Of a stretch of DNA of 64,000 nucleotides, positions 49,030 through 61,222 are shown one piece after another. The number at the start of each line of letters is the position of its first letter. The first letter of the stretch is position 1. The DNA lies in assembly GCF_018139145.2 (NCBI RefSeq), contig NC_059482.1, positions 9,725,294 to 9,789,293 on the forward strand. The letters run 5' to 3'. The position numbers were made by a program, and so were the translations under genes. The notes under the pieces were generated by a model. That model worked only from the letters and a program-made list of their open reading frames with translations, did no database searches and was not told where the DNA came from. Source of the stretch: Gymnogyps californianus (taxonomy: Eukaryota; Chordata; Aves; Accipitriformes; Cathartidae).

Positions 49030-49053
49030 AAAACCTGAGGTTTCTCAGGTTTT
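49030..49053. repeat. Hairpin: 10-bp perfect stem, 4-nt loop
   Basis: AAAACCTGAG at 49,030-49,039 and CTCAGGTTTT at 49,044-49,053 pair perfectly around GTTT. A weaker ACAA/TTGT extension with a bulge can lengthen the stem. It is too short for a typical pre-miRNA and lacks the T-run that would make it a Pol III terminator. Its role is unknown. Confidence 0.8.
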
Positions 49054-49290
49054 TGTCCATCCTGGAACAAACAACTGAACTGGGAGTATGCAATATCCTG
49101 TATTATAAATGTAGACATTTGGCTACAAAATGTTGACAAGTTTGTAAGTATGTTCCACGCAAAAATATTTTTTGGCTCTTTTATTTGACTAAAGAAACCC
49201 AAACAAACTGCATGAAAGGCTTCAGTTCCAACAGATGTTCCAGCCAGCAAGCTGAAATCAACATTGCAAGGCCTGGTCCTTAGCTCATCT
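49054..49290. other. Noncoding DNA
   Basis: Nothing recognised. Confidence 0.5.
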
Positions 49291-49382
49291 CAAAAAAAAA
49301 AAAACCCCAAAAACAACAAAAAAACCACCAACAAAAAAACCCCACCAACACCACAAACAAACCAAAACCAAACCCACAAAAA
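49291..49382. repeat. A/C-rich low-complexity tract
   Basis: About 90 bases of A-runs, CC, AAAC, CCACCAAC and CCAAAACC units, essentially without T or G on the plus strand. It is the longest tract of its kind in the window. Confidence 0.95.
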
Positions 49383-50384
49383 CCTCTGTGGTACAAATAT
49401 ATATTTCATTGTTTTCACCTTGCTTCCTTGACCTTATCTCCTTTAGAAAATATAAGGCCATGCAAGTAATTAAGTATTTACATACCCACCCCCTCTCCAC
49501 ACAATTTACATAAACAGGATAATAGAGAATTCCAGGTTTACTCACCTATCTGCCTTTTACAGAGCTTACATACCAGTAAGAAATGAAAATATTTGAAGTG
49601 AAATTAGTTTTGTGCTGACAACTCACACAAATTATGGGACTTCAATTTGAGTTTATTTAGGTGATGGAGAACGGCACCTAACCTTTCAGCTCTCCTATTC
49701 CAAGACAGAATCATCCTGAAAATACAGCCAAAGCAATGAATTGCCTCTTTCACTGAAAAGAAGGTTATTTACGTTACTTGGGACTGAGACACAGCTTAAC
49801 AAACTATTACAGAATGGTATCTTTGATTTTAAATTAAATGTCAAGCATAGTTATACATTGGTGAAGTACCCTCAGCTGTCTGGCAAAAGTGTAATATATT
49901 GCATGCAAAATGTAAGGAGATAAGATAGAAAGAACCAACCAACCAGAAAACCTGAACTGCAGAAGGAGCAATCCCAGAAGAGAGACAGACAAGCACTGCG
50001 ACTCCAATTCACTCCCACGCCCTGCCGTAACGTGGCCAGTCTGCTTCCAGGGAGCCCACACTGGCACAAAAGGGAGAGAGGGCACGAGTTCAGAGGAGTT
50101 TGTAAATCTTTCCTTTCTCATCCAAACGTAAGCAAGAACCTTCAAATTTGTGTTACTGAACAATTCATTAAAAAACCCAGAAAAGTTAATTTGCATATAA
50201 CACCTAATTTACCCAGTCAGTTCCAACACCTAAACATTTTTGTAGGATATGTGGTGCACTCAGCATGAGGCAAGAAAAGTCACAAGTACGCTTGTCTACA
50301 GGTATGAACATCATCTTTAGAACTCAAAAATATATTACTCCACTTCATGAAGTCACTGCCAGACTACGCACACTGCCACTGAGG
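49383..50384. other. Noncoding DNA
   Basis: No gene recognised. A short (AACC)n patch lies near 49,932-49,947. The minus-strand 120-codon frame at 49,834-50,196 has a hydrophobic stretch near its middle but no family motif, and an overlapping frame of 65 codons reads the same region equally well. Confidence 0.5.
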
Positions 50385-50396
50385 TAGTTTGATGCT

Positions 50397-50573
50397 GAAC
50401 CCCCACGTACCACTGGGCTGTACTGGGTGTCCGTGCCCAGGTGTCGGCCGTGTGGCTGCAGGGGCCAGTGTGAGGAGAGAGCAGGGCTGCCCCGTGCCAG
50501 ACATGGCTGGTTCCAGCCGGTTCCGCAACGGCCCCACCACAGGGCGCAGCTGAGCCCCTCAGCACCTCTGGGG
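50397..50573. other. Isolated GC- and CpG-rich island, possible LTR or repeat relic
   Basis: About 69% GC by hand count over 177 bases, with nine CpGs, in a window that is otherwise AT-rich and nearly CpG-free. Immediately downstream is a TATA-like AAATATACTTAAG (50,574-50,586). An abrupt GC island followed by a TATA-like box is the composition of some avian endogenous retrovirus LTRs, and parts of it seem familiar as a dispersed avian repeat, but I cannot name the family. The related segment may extend to about 50,900. The alternative is a small promoter/CpG island of an unseen transcript. No retroviral coding sequence is visible nearby. Confidence 0.45.
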
Positions 50574-50586
50574 AAATATACTTAAG

Positions 50587-52120
50587 AATGGCAAAACACT
50601 GCATGGCAGTGATGAAAACACCCAAGAAACAACCTTGAAAACACCAAAATCAAAGAAGGAGAGCCATATTATCCATCAGACAGAAGACAGATTTGATACA
50701 GCAGACTACAAGTTGGACATAGCTGGACTCCAAGTAGTGGCAACGCACTGCCTTATTAACGGCCCCCATTACTTGTCACCAACCACCACAGAAACCACAG
50801 TCCTTATGTGACCACAGAAAACTCTACTTCAGATACCACCGCCACACAGTGGGAATGGGTGTATTTTGGCTGCGTGATGGCATTCAGACCTTCCACCCTT
50901 TCTTAATTCTTTTTGTACATATGTGCCAATAAGTGACCAGGAGCTTCAAGTAACAATCAATATTGCATTCTCGTGATGGTCTGGCTCTACGATTTATGCT
51001 ATCTGAAGATGTCATGTAAAATGTTTTATACAAAGATAGTCTTAATAGAAAGCGATACTAAAAGAAAGGTAAAAACTTAGTGTCATTCTCCAGTCTTTTT
51101 TCAGTGGGTGAAATGGAGGATTTAATCAGCCTACCAAATAAAAATGAAGGTTTCATGTGGTCGTGACTGATCTACACAGATTTCACAGTCTCAAGAGTCA
51201 ACAGAACAGTTTAAATTTTGAAACATATGGCTTTTACAGCTTCAGTTAATTTGGGCCTTTTTACTATGAAAACATTTAAAACACCTGTCATTTTTAACTT
51301 ATGAAGTTTATCGAGTTCAGCTAACAACAGAATATTGCATATTACTGAAATAATTAGTAACCAATTTTCTCAAAAGGCTGAATTTAAGAACATGACAATA
51401 GGTCCTTTAATCTTCATAAACTCTTTCAGGATCCAATATTGACAATTTCATTTCCAAAAGTCACAGATGACAACCTGCTGCAATCTCACCTTTGCCTGAC
51501 AAATTACTGCTAATGCCATGAGAACACTTATCCAGATGCTGATCTGTTGCTTATTCAACCACTATAGTTTCTAATTGGAGTCAAGTACTTATGAATATTT
51601 TCATACTCAAGCTTGAGTTAGTTATCCATTTTCTGAAGGAAAGCTAATAAGAAAGCTAATAACTCTTAGAACTCTCATTCCACTTAACAGCAAACTGAGA
51701 AATGCAAAATTGCACTGCTAAGCATCCCTTCACTGGGCAGTGTTTCCTGTTCATATCACATGGGGCTATCCTCATTTCTGTGACTGCATTGTCATTGACT
51801 TTATTATAATCACTCCTGATCACCTTACCTGCAGTAAGACAGAATCTCGACTGTGTTATAGATATTTGAGCAGTACGTTTGTCTTACTCTGCTTTATGTA
51901 TCATGGCTTATGTTTGTAGCCATAAATTATATACCATATGATTTTACTGTATAATATACTACTCTGATCTAATTGTATGAACTGCACAAATTAGATTTAC
52001 AAAGTATATTTCTGGCCCTTATAAAACATTTTAAAGCTATTATCATAGCATTCTTAAGCTTTTAGAAAATGCTCAAAACCAGAAACTTCTACAAACCTCC
52101 ACTGAAACTGCAAAACCAGA
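50587..52120. other. Noncoding DNA
   Basis: No gene recognised. Contains a 14-bp palindrome ACTCAAGCTTGAGT (51,605-51,618) and a perfect 12-bp direct duplication GAAAGCTAATAA (51,639-51,650 and 51,651-51,662) close together. The part up to about 50,900 may belong with the GC island. Confidence 0.5.
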
Positions 52121-52160
52121 AGGGATGCCATTGACTTTCAGTGAGGTTTGGATGCCTCAT
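52121..52160. repeat. Possible short relic of a CATTGACTTCAGTG-type repeat
   Basis: CCATTGACTTTCAGTGAGG (52,128-52,146) followed by TTTGGATGCC resembles, with one insertion, the CATTGACTTCAATGG block of dispersed palindromic amniote repeats, like the piece at 29,569. It is short, so confidence is low. Confidence 0.25.
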
Positions 52161-54686
52161 GGTGCAACCACCTGTACAGCATGGAGACAGCCCAGATAAT
52201 CTTTGGGGACATGTATAGAAGTCAGATGATATTCAATGTAAATAAAGTGGAAGAAAGTTATTTTACCCAAGACTGAAAAGAGAGCTAAAGTCAACAGCAG
52301 GTTGACTTCCTACTCACCAGAAGGTTTATCTTCCCACCATACACCAAGAAGGACAAGTCTTGGAATAGATCCCAAGCACTTTCTGAGAAACATTTAATTG
52401 AATAACTACTTCTGACACAACAGGACCATATAATTGATAATTTAGAGATATGAACGAGACTTGATATAGACATTTGTACCTGCCGTCCATATCTAAAAGC
52501 ATTATTTTAAAACTGTAGTCAAAGTATTAAAATCAAGCAAATACATATGAAAGCCAACCTATCTTCATTCCAAAATACTGCCAAGCAACCTTTCTGAGGA
52601 TCTTTTAGTAACAGACCATATTCTTCCTCTTGGTGAGGGGGGAAATCATGCCTGTAGGAAATCTTTGGTGCATCAGGTAACACGAGGAGGTCAGCACGAA
52701 GGGGAACATGAGGCATTGTATAAATATTTCAGGACCAAAATACTTTCAAATTGTTATTGAGGGAATCGGAATAAATTTAATGAAAAAAAATTCAGCCAGC
52801 CCCCATCAGCATCCTTTATGCAGGCTGTTTGCTTCAAGAGATAGCACTGTCCATTGTCAAGGAATATTAAATCAATGCTCCACTGTTTAATAGTGGGAGC
52901 CACGCCATTGGATTTGCTTTTTTTTTTTCTTCAGATTAACAATAAATTTAAAGATGCTAAAAAAGGATTCTTCCAAAAGATGTTTGTACTGATTCTTAAT
53001 CAAGTTCATTTTAGGTTATTGTACACTGGTTGACTTCACTCCACTTGTTTTATTATTCTTCAGTTTCTAAATTCTTCTGTAGTGTCGCTCTTCAGCTGAT
53101 CAGCTCCTGGACACATCAAGAGGTTGCAGAAAGTATCTCCATTTGTTCATTCTCTCCTCCACAAGGAGGTGAAAAGATGTAATAAAATGCTCTGAAAAAC
53201 TGAAATGCTGAAAGACTGCTACATAAATCCAAATTTTGTATTTACTTTCTTTAAAAAAAAAAAAGTCAATAAAATGATTTTCCTTGAAGCAAATAGAGCC
53301 CAGCCAGTTAGGGAATAAAGACTTCACCCTTTTTAACACCGTTCAACTACTATCTCCCTAACAATTTCTGGCTATAGCAGTGACTTCTAGATATTTATAT
53401 ACTTAATCCTACTTTATCTAACAGGCGTGGCAGCTAGCATAATTTTGCAGGGAAATGCAGACCTCTTCTTAAAGACACACTGTGGTAAACAGACCAGTAA
53501 CTTTTCATTTCTTATAGGACCCAGTGACAGGGCACATTGCAGTCAGACATTATTTAGATGTGAAGCAATGACTGAAATCATGATGACGCTGGATATGTTA
53601 ATAGTCCTGTCATTAAAGTACATATCCACTGCACAGCTCCAATGGAATCTACACATACATCGTGTTAGCCCTGCATCTGATTATTTGATCTACCAAGAAA
53701 ACAAAGTAGCAAAAAGACTTGAAAATGAGAAATTTTAGAGAATAGCAGAAAAGCAGCAGTTGTTCAAGTCTAAAAAAATAGCCTAAATGTATAGTAAGCA
53801 AGGAAAGTTCTTTATTTTTTCCTATAAATCCAGAGTGAATTAAAGCTTTTAGTAAAGCTTTTCTGAACTCAAAAGATTAAATTTAACATTTTATAGCTTT
53901 ATTACATAACTGTGTATTTGAAATTGCAGTGCACAGATTGGTCTAAGGGTGCAAGAAAGTTGTTTTGTTGTATGAAGATGTTCACAAGTGGTTTTTTTCC
54001 CCCCATATTAAGTAATCACAAAACCACTTGCCACATGTAAACAAAGAAATTCACAATATTTATTCTGCCCCAGGGATGCCATTTCTAGACAGTAAAAAGA
54101 GAAAGTCTCTTGCCTTAAGAATGAGAAAACTTTGAAGCATATGCTTCAATTTGTTAAGGACATGCTAACGTGCTGCCCATAGTAGATTACACAACATGAA
54201 GGAACAGGAGAGAGGGTCCTAGAAAACGTAAGGAAAGATTCAACAGTGAAATTAAGTGGGGATCTAATTATTCCAGTAACTTTTGTTTAATGTACTTCAA
54301 GATTAAGATCAGAGTGGGAAGGAATTTGTGTTTAAAAGCCCTTTTTTCTAAAGATAGTCCTCTACAAGAACTTGAAAACAGCTTAAAACTGTGCTTGTAA
54401 AAAAAAAAAAGTACAGTTTTTAGAAGCCAGATTGCTTACACGCAGGGACATCAAACGTTCAGAAGTTGCTACTACTGCCAAAGTAAATTTTTAAAATTAT
54501 TTTATTATTGACCCATTGGTCAATTAAAAGATCTTTACTATGTCTTTTCTGCCTGAAAATAAAAGCCACTCGGGAACCATAGCATGTTTGGAAGCTAACA
54601 ATTAGCAACAAGGAACTTTTAAAATGTCTGTAACCAAGTTTTGTTTTAAATTAAAAAGTTCTTAATGAGGCAGGTTTGTTTTGTCC
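52161..54686. other. Noncoding DNA
   Basis: About 2.5 kb with no gene or transposon recognised. T-runs at about 52,919-52,928 and an A-run at about 53,252-53,263. The 103-codon frame at 53,427-53,738 has no recognisable features. Confidence 0.6.
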
Positions 54687-54711
54687 TTTTTTTTTTTTTT
54701 TTTTTTTTTTT
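54687..54711. repeat. T25 homopolymer
   Basis: Twenty-five consecutive T, the longest homopolymer in the window. No SINE or LINE body was recognised on either side, and CR1 elements do not carry poly(A), so it is probably slippage-generated. Confidence 0.95.
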
Positions 54712-56033
54712 AATTTGATTATAAGGACCCTGTTCCTCCTATCACTGCTATCCTGCTCACCACTATAACACCAGCCTGGACAGCACTTCTGCTGAGAAAG
54801 TTAAGCTACTGTAAGGATTAATTACAATTTTCAGGCTGAAAATCGTACCAACTTTCAGTAGGCAGTTGGTATTTCATTATTTAGGGATGATATATCATTA
54901 CAGCGTTACATCTAACGGTTAAAATTCTAGCATGCTGCTGAAAATTTTAAGTGGTATACTGAAAAGCCACTATCGTTATTTATAATGGCTTTCCCAGCTG
55001 CAAAGTGTAGCGGATGGCACAAATTAAATGTTTGCTGGGAGAAAACCTTCTCTAATAATAACAAAGTAAACAACAAACTATAGATGGTTAGCCAAAAATT
55101 AATTGAAGTGTAACCAGAAATTAGTCTGGAAGGCACGCACCCCTTTACTGCCACTCAGAAGTCATTCTACAGACTATCCATAACAGCAAGTCGGAAATTT
55201 TTCTCTTCTGAGCAATGTCCGTGGAAAAAAACACTTCGTACCATGTAAGTAAGCTGTATTCTTCCAGCTCTGTACCTTACTTTTCTTATGGGGTACAAAC
55301 TTAATTGCCTCATTTGCAATCATTTGTAATTTTGTCCTTTGCAGGCTGGCATAGATGAAAGCTGCTGTGCAAGGAATACAAACAATTGTTTCTTACAACC
55401 GACACACATAGTATGAGCGCTGCTAGAGGAACATGGCAAGATAAAAGTGTACAAGAACATTCAACTTCTGGGAGACAACACCAAAGTGTTGACCTCATCA
55501 AGGGAAGGCAGGCCAGAGTTTCATTTGCAGGCTCAGTGACAATACAGAACATAACTAACTCAACAGAAAATAATACTTACACAATGCCTAAGGACTGCAT
55601 TGTAGCTGTGCACACTACATGCAGCGATGAAACTTGGGGAGATTTCTCACCCTGGAAATCATGGTCAAACAATGACCTCATCTTCACTCTCAAAATAGAG
55701 TCTAAATGGACCCATCTTCAAACATACTAGTTTCATACAGACAGGTACAAAATAAAAAAAGCCACGCCAAAAAAAACAAACCCCAAATTCTTCTCTGTCG
55801 TCCTCTAGTTCTTTGACTCTCTTCTTGGAAATTAAAGACAAAACAACAATCTGGAGTATCTTAAGACACTGAATAGTCAATACAATCCTGACTGGGCTGA
55901 ACATCAGCATCTATTACTTCCATAGAGAGAACAATCAATTTAAACACCTCTCTATCTCTAACAAACATGTTCAAGGAATAATTTACTTGACAAATGCTTC
56001 CCTGTCTAAGGGATGCAGTCTTAGAACAGGTAT
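54712..56033. other. Noncoding DNA
   Basis: No gene recognised. The plus-strand 114-codon frame at 55,386-55,730 is Thr/Ser-rich with no domain I recognise. A short A/C-rich patch lies at about 55,750-55,785. Confidence 0.55.
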
Positions 56034-56076
56034 TAAAAAAAAACAAAAAAACCCCCCACGCAACAAAAACCAACAA
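56034..56076. repeat. A/C-rich low-complexity tract
   Basis: A-runs, a C6 run and CAACAAC units, nearly T-free on the plus strand, of the same kind as the tract at 49,291. Confidence 0.85.
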
Positions 56077-57634
56077 CAGTAGCATGGGGGGGTATAGCAA
56101 AAAAATTTCTAATTTCTCCCCTTAACATTCTGATCTAATATCTCTTTTTCTTATTAACTGCTTAACATTTAAGTATCTTTAAAATACCGTAAGACTGTTC
56201 TATTTTAGCAATAGGCTCTTTAGATGTTGGAAAATCGCACACATTCCAGGGAAACCTCAAGTGTGTTTTGACACACACAGAGCCAGACAAAATGATTCTG
56301 CCACTTGTTTACAGAGCAAGTGACAATATTATTTCAAAGTTCTAGAAGAAGTGATAGACAACTGGTAGCCTCCAGGAAGTGCACAGACTTACAAGTAGTA
56401 CACCACTTTGGCACTATACTCCAAGCTGTGGACAAGACTGCCACCTCACTGATAGCACGCATCAACTCTAGCAACAATTCAGAGCTTTCATTATAGCAGT
56501 AACTCACTGCTTCAACTGAGTTATATGTACTCACATACTTTGAGATACTTGCCCTTTGTTTGTACATTCTTTACTGTTAAATCAGCAATGTTACGGTTTT
56601 TCTATGCTCTGCTTAGCATTACACCAGCGTAGCAGGAAGTTCGTTCTTGTTCATTCAACAGGCAGGTGGTTTGAAACTATGGTTTACACCACAAAGATAA
56701 CGGAGCTGCTGAAGAAGCTGTCTTGCAGATTACTGCTAGCTCATCAGAGAAACTTAACTCTCAGATTTCAGGCTCACTTTGGGGTTTGTGCATGTGTGGT
56801 TTGAAAAGGGAAAAGAAAACCAATAATTTTCGAGCTTTTAAAATTCCATTTATACAACCCAGTATCTCAGAATTTGAACAATCAAATAAACAAATTATTT
56901 AAAATATTTCTATTTCAAAGTACAAAGGGAAAGAGAAAACAAGAAGAATTGAAACCCAAGTCCTCTAAGTCAGATTTAAGAAACGGTCATTCAGAAAAAA
57001 ATACCATCACTATAGTGTTGTAAAGTAGAATAAATTGTTTCTTTCTTGAAATAGCAGTGGACCATTCGGTAGAGCTCCAACAGCAATGCAATTAACTCAT
57101 GACATTTTTGAGAAATCAGCTGCAGCTGAGGCCTTCGATTCTGCAAATGCAAATATAACCCAAATCTCCATACAGCAGGTCTGTCTCACCTAGAGCACAT
57201 ATGAAGTACTGTGCAGAACAAGTACTTCTGAGCTCAGTGTGAAAAACATGAATTCATATAGTTTCTTTACTTTAAAAAGGGCAAAGATTTTTTTTTAATT
57301 ACTTGAAACAGAGCCATTTTTGTCTTGCACTGTTCATTGTGAAAGGTGGTAATTTAAAATGTAAACTTTTGAGCACATTTACAGTGCTCCTGAGAGGTGA
57401 GAAAGAAGATAGTGTTTGTTTTTCAGAAAGCTCACAGATGCACTTGACTATATATTTTTCATAGTTTTTAATTTCTTTTTTTAAACAAAGAATCAAATTC
57501 TGCCTAGACTTTCTCACATGCAAACCCGCCAACACACAAATAACAAGAACCATGACAGTACTTAATCCTTTGAGTGGGATATCTTTTCCCAGTTGTAAGC
57601 TATGGGTAGCTCTTTAGATCCCACAGATAGGAGT
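56077..57634. other. Noncoding DNA
   Basis: No gene or repeat recognised. Opposed frames of 63-84 codons overlap on both strands with no family features. Confidence 0.6.
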
Positions 57635-57710
57635 GGATTTTCAAAGGACTTTATTGGAGCACCTAAACTGAATTGGACAGATTTTGAAAATGCTCAGCAG
57701 TCAACAGCTC
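57635..57710. repeat. Relic of a GGATTTTCAAAGG palindromic amniote repeat
   Basis: ATTTTCAAA at 57,637-57,645 is exactly inverted in TTTGAAAAT at 57,683-57,691, and the outer flanks read GG and GCTCAGCA. Between them is GGAGCACCTAAACTG. This arrangement matches a short palindromic dispersed repeat I recall as abundant in turtles and crocodilians (GGATTTTCAAAGG, then GCACCTAA, then TTTTGAAAATGCTCAGCA). The family is unnamed here. Confidence 0.5.
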
Positions 57711-60700
57711 TTGTTTACAATACTTGACAGTTAATGAGCATGGAGATATTATGAAAATATTTTGAAAATTTACTAGATCCTTATGTTGGGACCACTCTTT
57801 TTCCTTTGCATCTATTTGCCCTGCTAGTTCTTTAGCATCTGAGCTGTTTCTTTTAGTACTGGTTTCTCCTTAGAAGCTTTTGTCATGAAACTTCTGTCAG
57901 CTTGGAGTCACCTGAAGAGGAATTCAGGTTCACATATTGCAGTTTTGTCACATGTCTTGATATTCTTTCAGTCTTTAGTGCATCCTTGACACTCACAGAT
58001 ATTCACTGGCTTCTCCCCAGAATGATCTCCTGGACCTACCACGTAGCTAAAAAGCTCATGTATTTCATAGATCATGTTTGGTGCCACTACCCTCAGGCAG
58101 ACAACATTGACAAAGAAATTAACTCTTGCGGTTTTGTTTTACAAGGAAGTACGTTTCAGCTAGGTTGAGACACTAGTTGGAGCAACACAACAGACTATGA
58201 GAAACAGGACAACATTAGGATAAAAGGCTTTGAGATATTAACAACCTCTCTCTCAACCTTGCTGCAACTCTTCTTCATGAGATGCCTAAGCCCCAACAAG
58301 CAACAGCTATGTTTACATTTTCCTTTTTTTTTTGTTGTCCACATATGCTACGTGCTCAGTAGCATACCCAGTTCTACATCAAGTTCTACCAAAGCCTTAG
58401 AGGGACATAGCAATGAAAGGAAACACAGAAAACTGCAGTTCATAAATTGCAAATTGTTGTAAATCAAACCAATTAGGAAATATGAGAAGTAAAAAAATTT
58501 TCAGAGCTGAAAGGACATATCTTTGTTAATAGAAAATTTCTAACCTGTGGTAAGAGGTGGTATGTCAAATGTTAAGGTAGGACACAGGATAGGTTGTAAC
58601 AAACAGATTTCTAACCATTACTACTAACAAGCTACACATACTCTTGAGACATGTTCATCAGGTTCCATTTAGACATGACTTAGTATCTAAATGGTATCAA
58701 CATGACCTTCATCTCCAAAGCAACTAGGGGAAAAAAATATTTTTAAAAAAATCACTATTAAGTGCCATACGCAAAAGCAACACTTAATCACAGCCAGATA
58801 TTATTTAAAATACTGTTTTAACCACAGTTCTTAATTTAAGAAAATATTTGCAGCCATCAGTAAAGAATTTAGTCTGAAAATACTTTAGATGTTTTTGTCT
58901 TCTACCTACTCCAAAGTGATTGCATTCCAATTTGCTTCAAAATTTCTTAATTGTTAAAAGCACAGTTTAGGAAATAAAGGTTTGTAAAAGCAATTTTGAA
59001 ATTTTCAGCAAGAATAATTTTCAACAGTTATTTTTAGAAATATTCTTTTCCCTCTGCTTGCCTGTCATATTATAAGGAACGGGGAGAAAAGGGTAAAGCC
59101 AAAAACCAAAAGCATTAGTCACCATATGCAGCATTCAGCTGATTAAGAACACAAGAAGCCCTAACTATTTTCTGAAACCTTTCAATTTTTTGGTTTCTTT
59201 CATCCTTGCAAGCTAAATCCAGAACTTCTCTGAGGTTAAAATAATCCTGCCAAAACATCTTGAGCCAAATAATGCCGCCGACTTTAGTAAGAGCTGCACA
59301 TGTATGTTTAAGAGCAGGACGTGCACTGCAGCATTTACAGCATACTGTGTGACTGGAAAATGAGTTCAGGCCTAAAACTCTATTGCACTGTGTGCTCTGA
59401 GTGTAAGTGTGCAACAGGTAAGGCTTCAAGTCCCTCATGATTCTTTTCCTGCAGATTCTTCTGCAACACTTTTCCATTTTCTAGATTGCAATGTAGAACA
59501 CATTCTTCCCCGTACACTTGCAGGCATAACAATAGAAGCACAATAAGCTGCTTAAATTAATTTCTGCAGTTACTAATACAAAGAAGATGACTCACCATGC
59601 TACCTGACTTTAGCTATAAGAAAATTTTCCCTGTTTTGTGAAGAAAGTAAGATTGTTTCATATATCTTCTATTCTTTAGTCATTAAGAAGGCATACATCA
59701 AAGCTGGCTTATAATTATTTTTTTAAAATCATAGCACTCAAGGGAAGAGTTACTAAAGATCCTGAATCTTCAGAGTTAGCATTCATACTGCCACATTTAG
59801 ACACCTCGGAAGAGGATTTACACATTTTAAGATTCTTTCTCTTGTCATACAAAGGGCTATTCCTCAGGACGTTATAACCTAAACACGTAGCTTAGTCTAC
59901 ACTAGTTTGACCACCTAGCTAATACATTTGCTACATTGATCCCAACTGTTTCCAAGATTGAGCTACAGCCTGTATACTGCCATTTCACTCTCTCCTGCCT
60001 GGTACTGCATCTGCAGCTTCCAAAAACATTACATGTGACAAACAGTTAACCATATGTTTCACAGTTCCTTTATTTGTTAAAAAGGCATTGTTTCAGAGCA
60101 GATATAGGGAATTTAAGATGGGAAGCATTAATGTAAACATATTTTCCTATGGCTACATAGTTATTTAGATCAAAAACAGTAAGAAAGATCCAATACAGCA
60201 GGATGAAGATGGTTGAGCACCCAGTACTAACATATAACCTGTAGTTCAAATTCTCACCCGTGTGGATTACTAATGCATACTCCTCAAGAAGTTATATTCA
60301 GAGATCCTTATTCAATTCAAAACACCGCAAGAAGGAAAATTCATTTCAATAAGTGAGTCTGGAAAGGTTTAGCACTAGAGCTCAGCAGCAGCAAATGCAA
60401 AGTGGCCCAGTCAGAGAGAGGCAGCGATACACAGGTTAAGCTTTCTTCATTCCTCCACTGCGGATCATGTGTGCTACCCAGAGACAGCTACAGAAAGATG
60501 GTAGTGACAAGTACTGGTGATGTACACCTCTAATGATACGATACAAGGAAAAAGTTGGATGTTTTGGCCCTTGTTAGGGAAGATGAAATCTTTTTCGGAT
60601 AAAACACTGTAAATTGCCTTTAATGATGTGCAAACAGAGAAACCAATGCTTTTAGAATCATATTTCAGATTTTCAGGAAAGCTCAGATCTCATTAGGTAT

Positions 60701-61205
60701 TTCAATTTATTTTGGGGGAAGACTCCAATATCTGACATGCTGAGTTGTGCTGAAGGTTTGGCTGTGTGTGTGTAAAATCTGACCTTCTTCAGACTGTATC
60801 TGATCTCCATAAAGATTACTGGGGTTAAACCACGACAATTACATAAGAGACTGATTCCCTTTTGCCAAGAGACTTCAACTCCCTGGTTTATTCTGACAGT
60901 GGAAAAAATCTAGTTTAAAAAAACAGAAAAATATTTTACTATTACACAGTAGAAAAAATTCTTATAATAGAAAATAGTCATCATTTATAAATCCTCATTT
61001 TACATATTTACATGCCATTTCATCAAAATGTTTGGTGAAAACATAAGTCAAATATTATAATAGATTAAAAAAATACATTTGCGCTCATTTTCCCAGAAAT
61101 TGTCAAAATAAAATTATCTTGATTTCAACAAAAACACATCTTTGCTCTGGTTTAGAGATAAATGGAATATCAATAATAGCGGCTCAAGCGTGAGCTAAGT
61201 CTAAC
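57711..61205. other. Noncoding DNA, includes a 120-codon open frame
   Basis: About 3.5 kb with no recognised gene. The minus-strand frame at 59,115-59,477 is Cys-rich in its middle and basic at both ends, without a zinc-binding spacing or family motif I can name. Its length is within chance expectation. The region 60,360-60,520 is slightly GC-richer but featureless. Confidence 0.5.
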
Positions 61206-61222
61206 AAAAAAAAAAAAAAAAA
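61206..61222. repeat. A17 homopolymer
   Basis: Seventeen A residues with no upstream retroelement body recognised. Confidence 0.9.

Noticed and set aside
49834..50196. 120-codon minus-strand open frame with a hydrophobic stretch
   Set aside because: An overlapping frame is equally open and no family motif is visible; chance length.
54687..54711. T25 run as the poly(A) tail of a minus-strand retrocopy
   Set aside because: No retrocopy or SINE body was recognised to its right, and processed pseudogenes are rare in birds because CR1 does not use poly(A).
55386..55730. 114-codon plus-strand frame with a W-rich patch (WGDFSPWKSW)
   Set aside because: The patch superficially recalls thrombospondin type 1 repeats, but the required cysteines and following residues are absent.
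59115..59477. 120-codon minus-strand, Cys-rich open frame
   Set aside because: Cysteine spacing does not match zinc-finger or other known patterns that I can see, and there is no start, splice or polyadenylation context.
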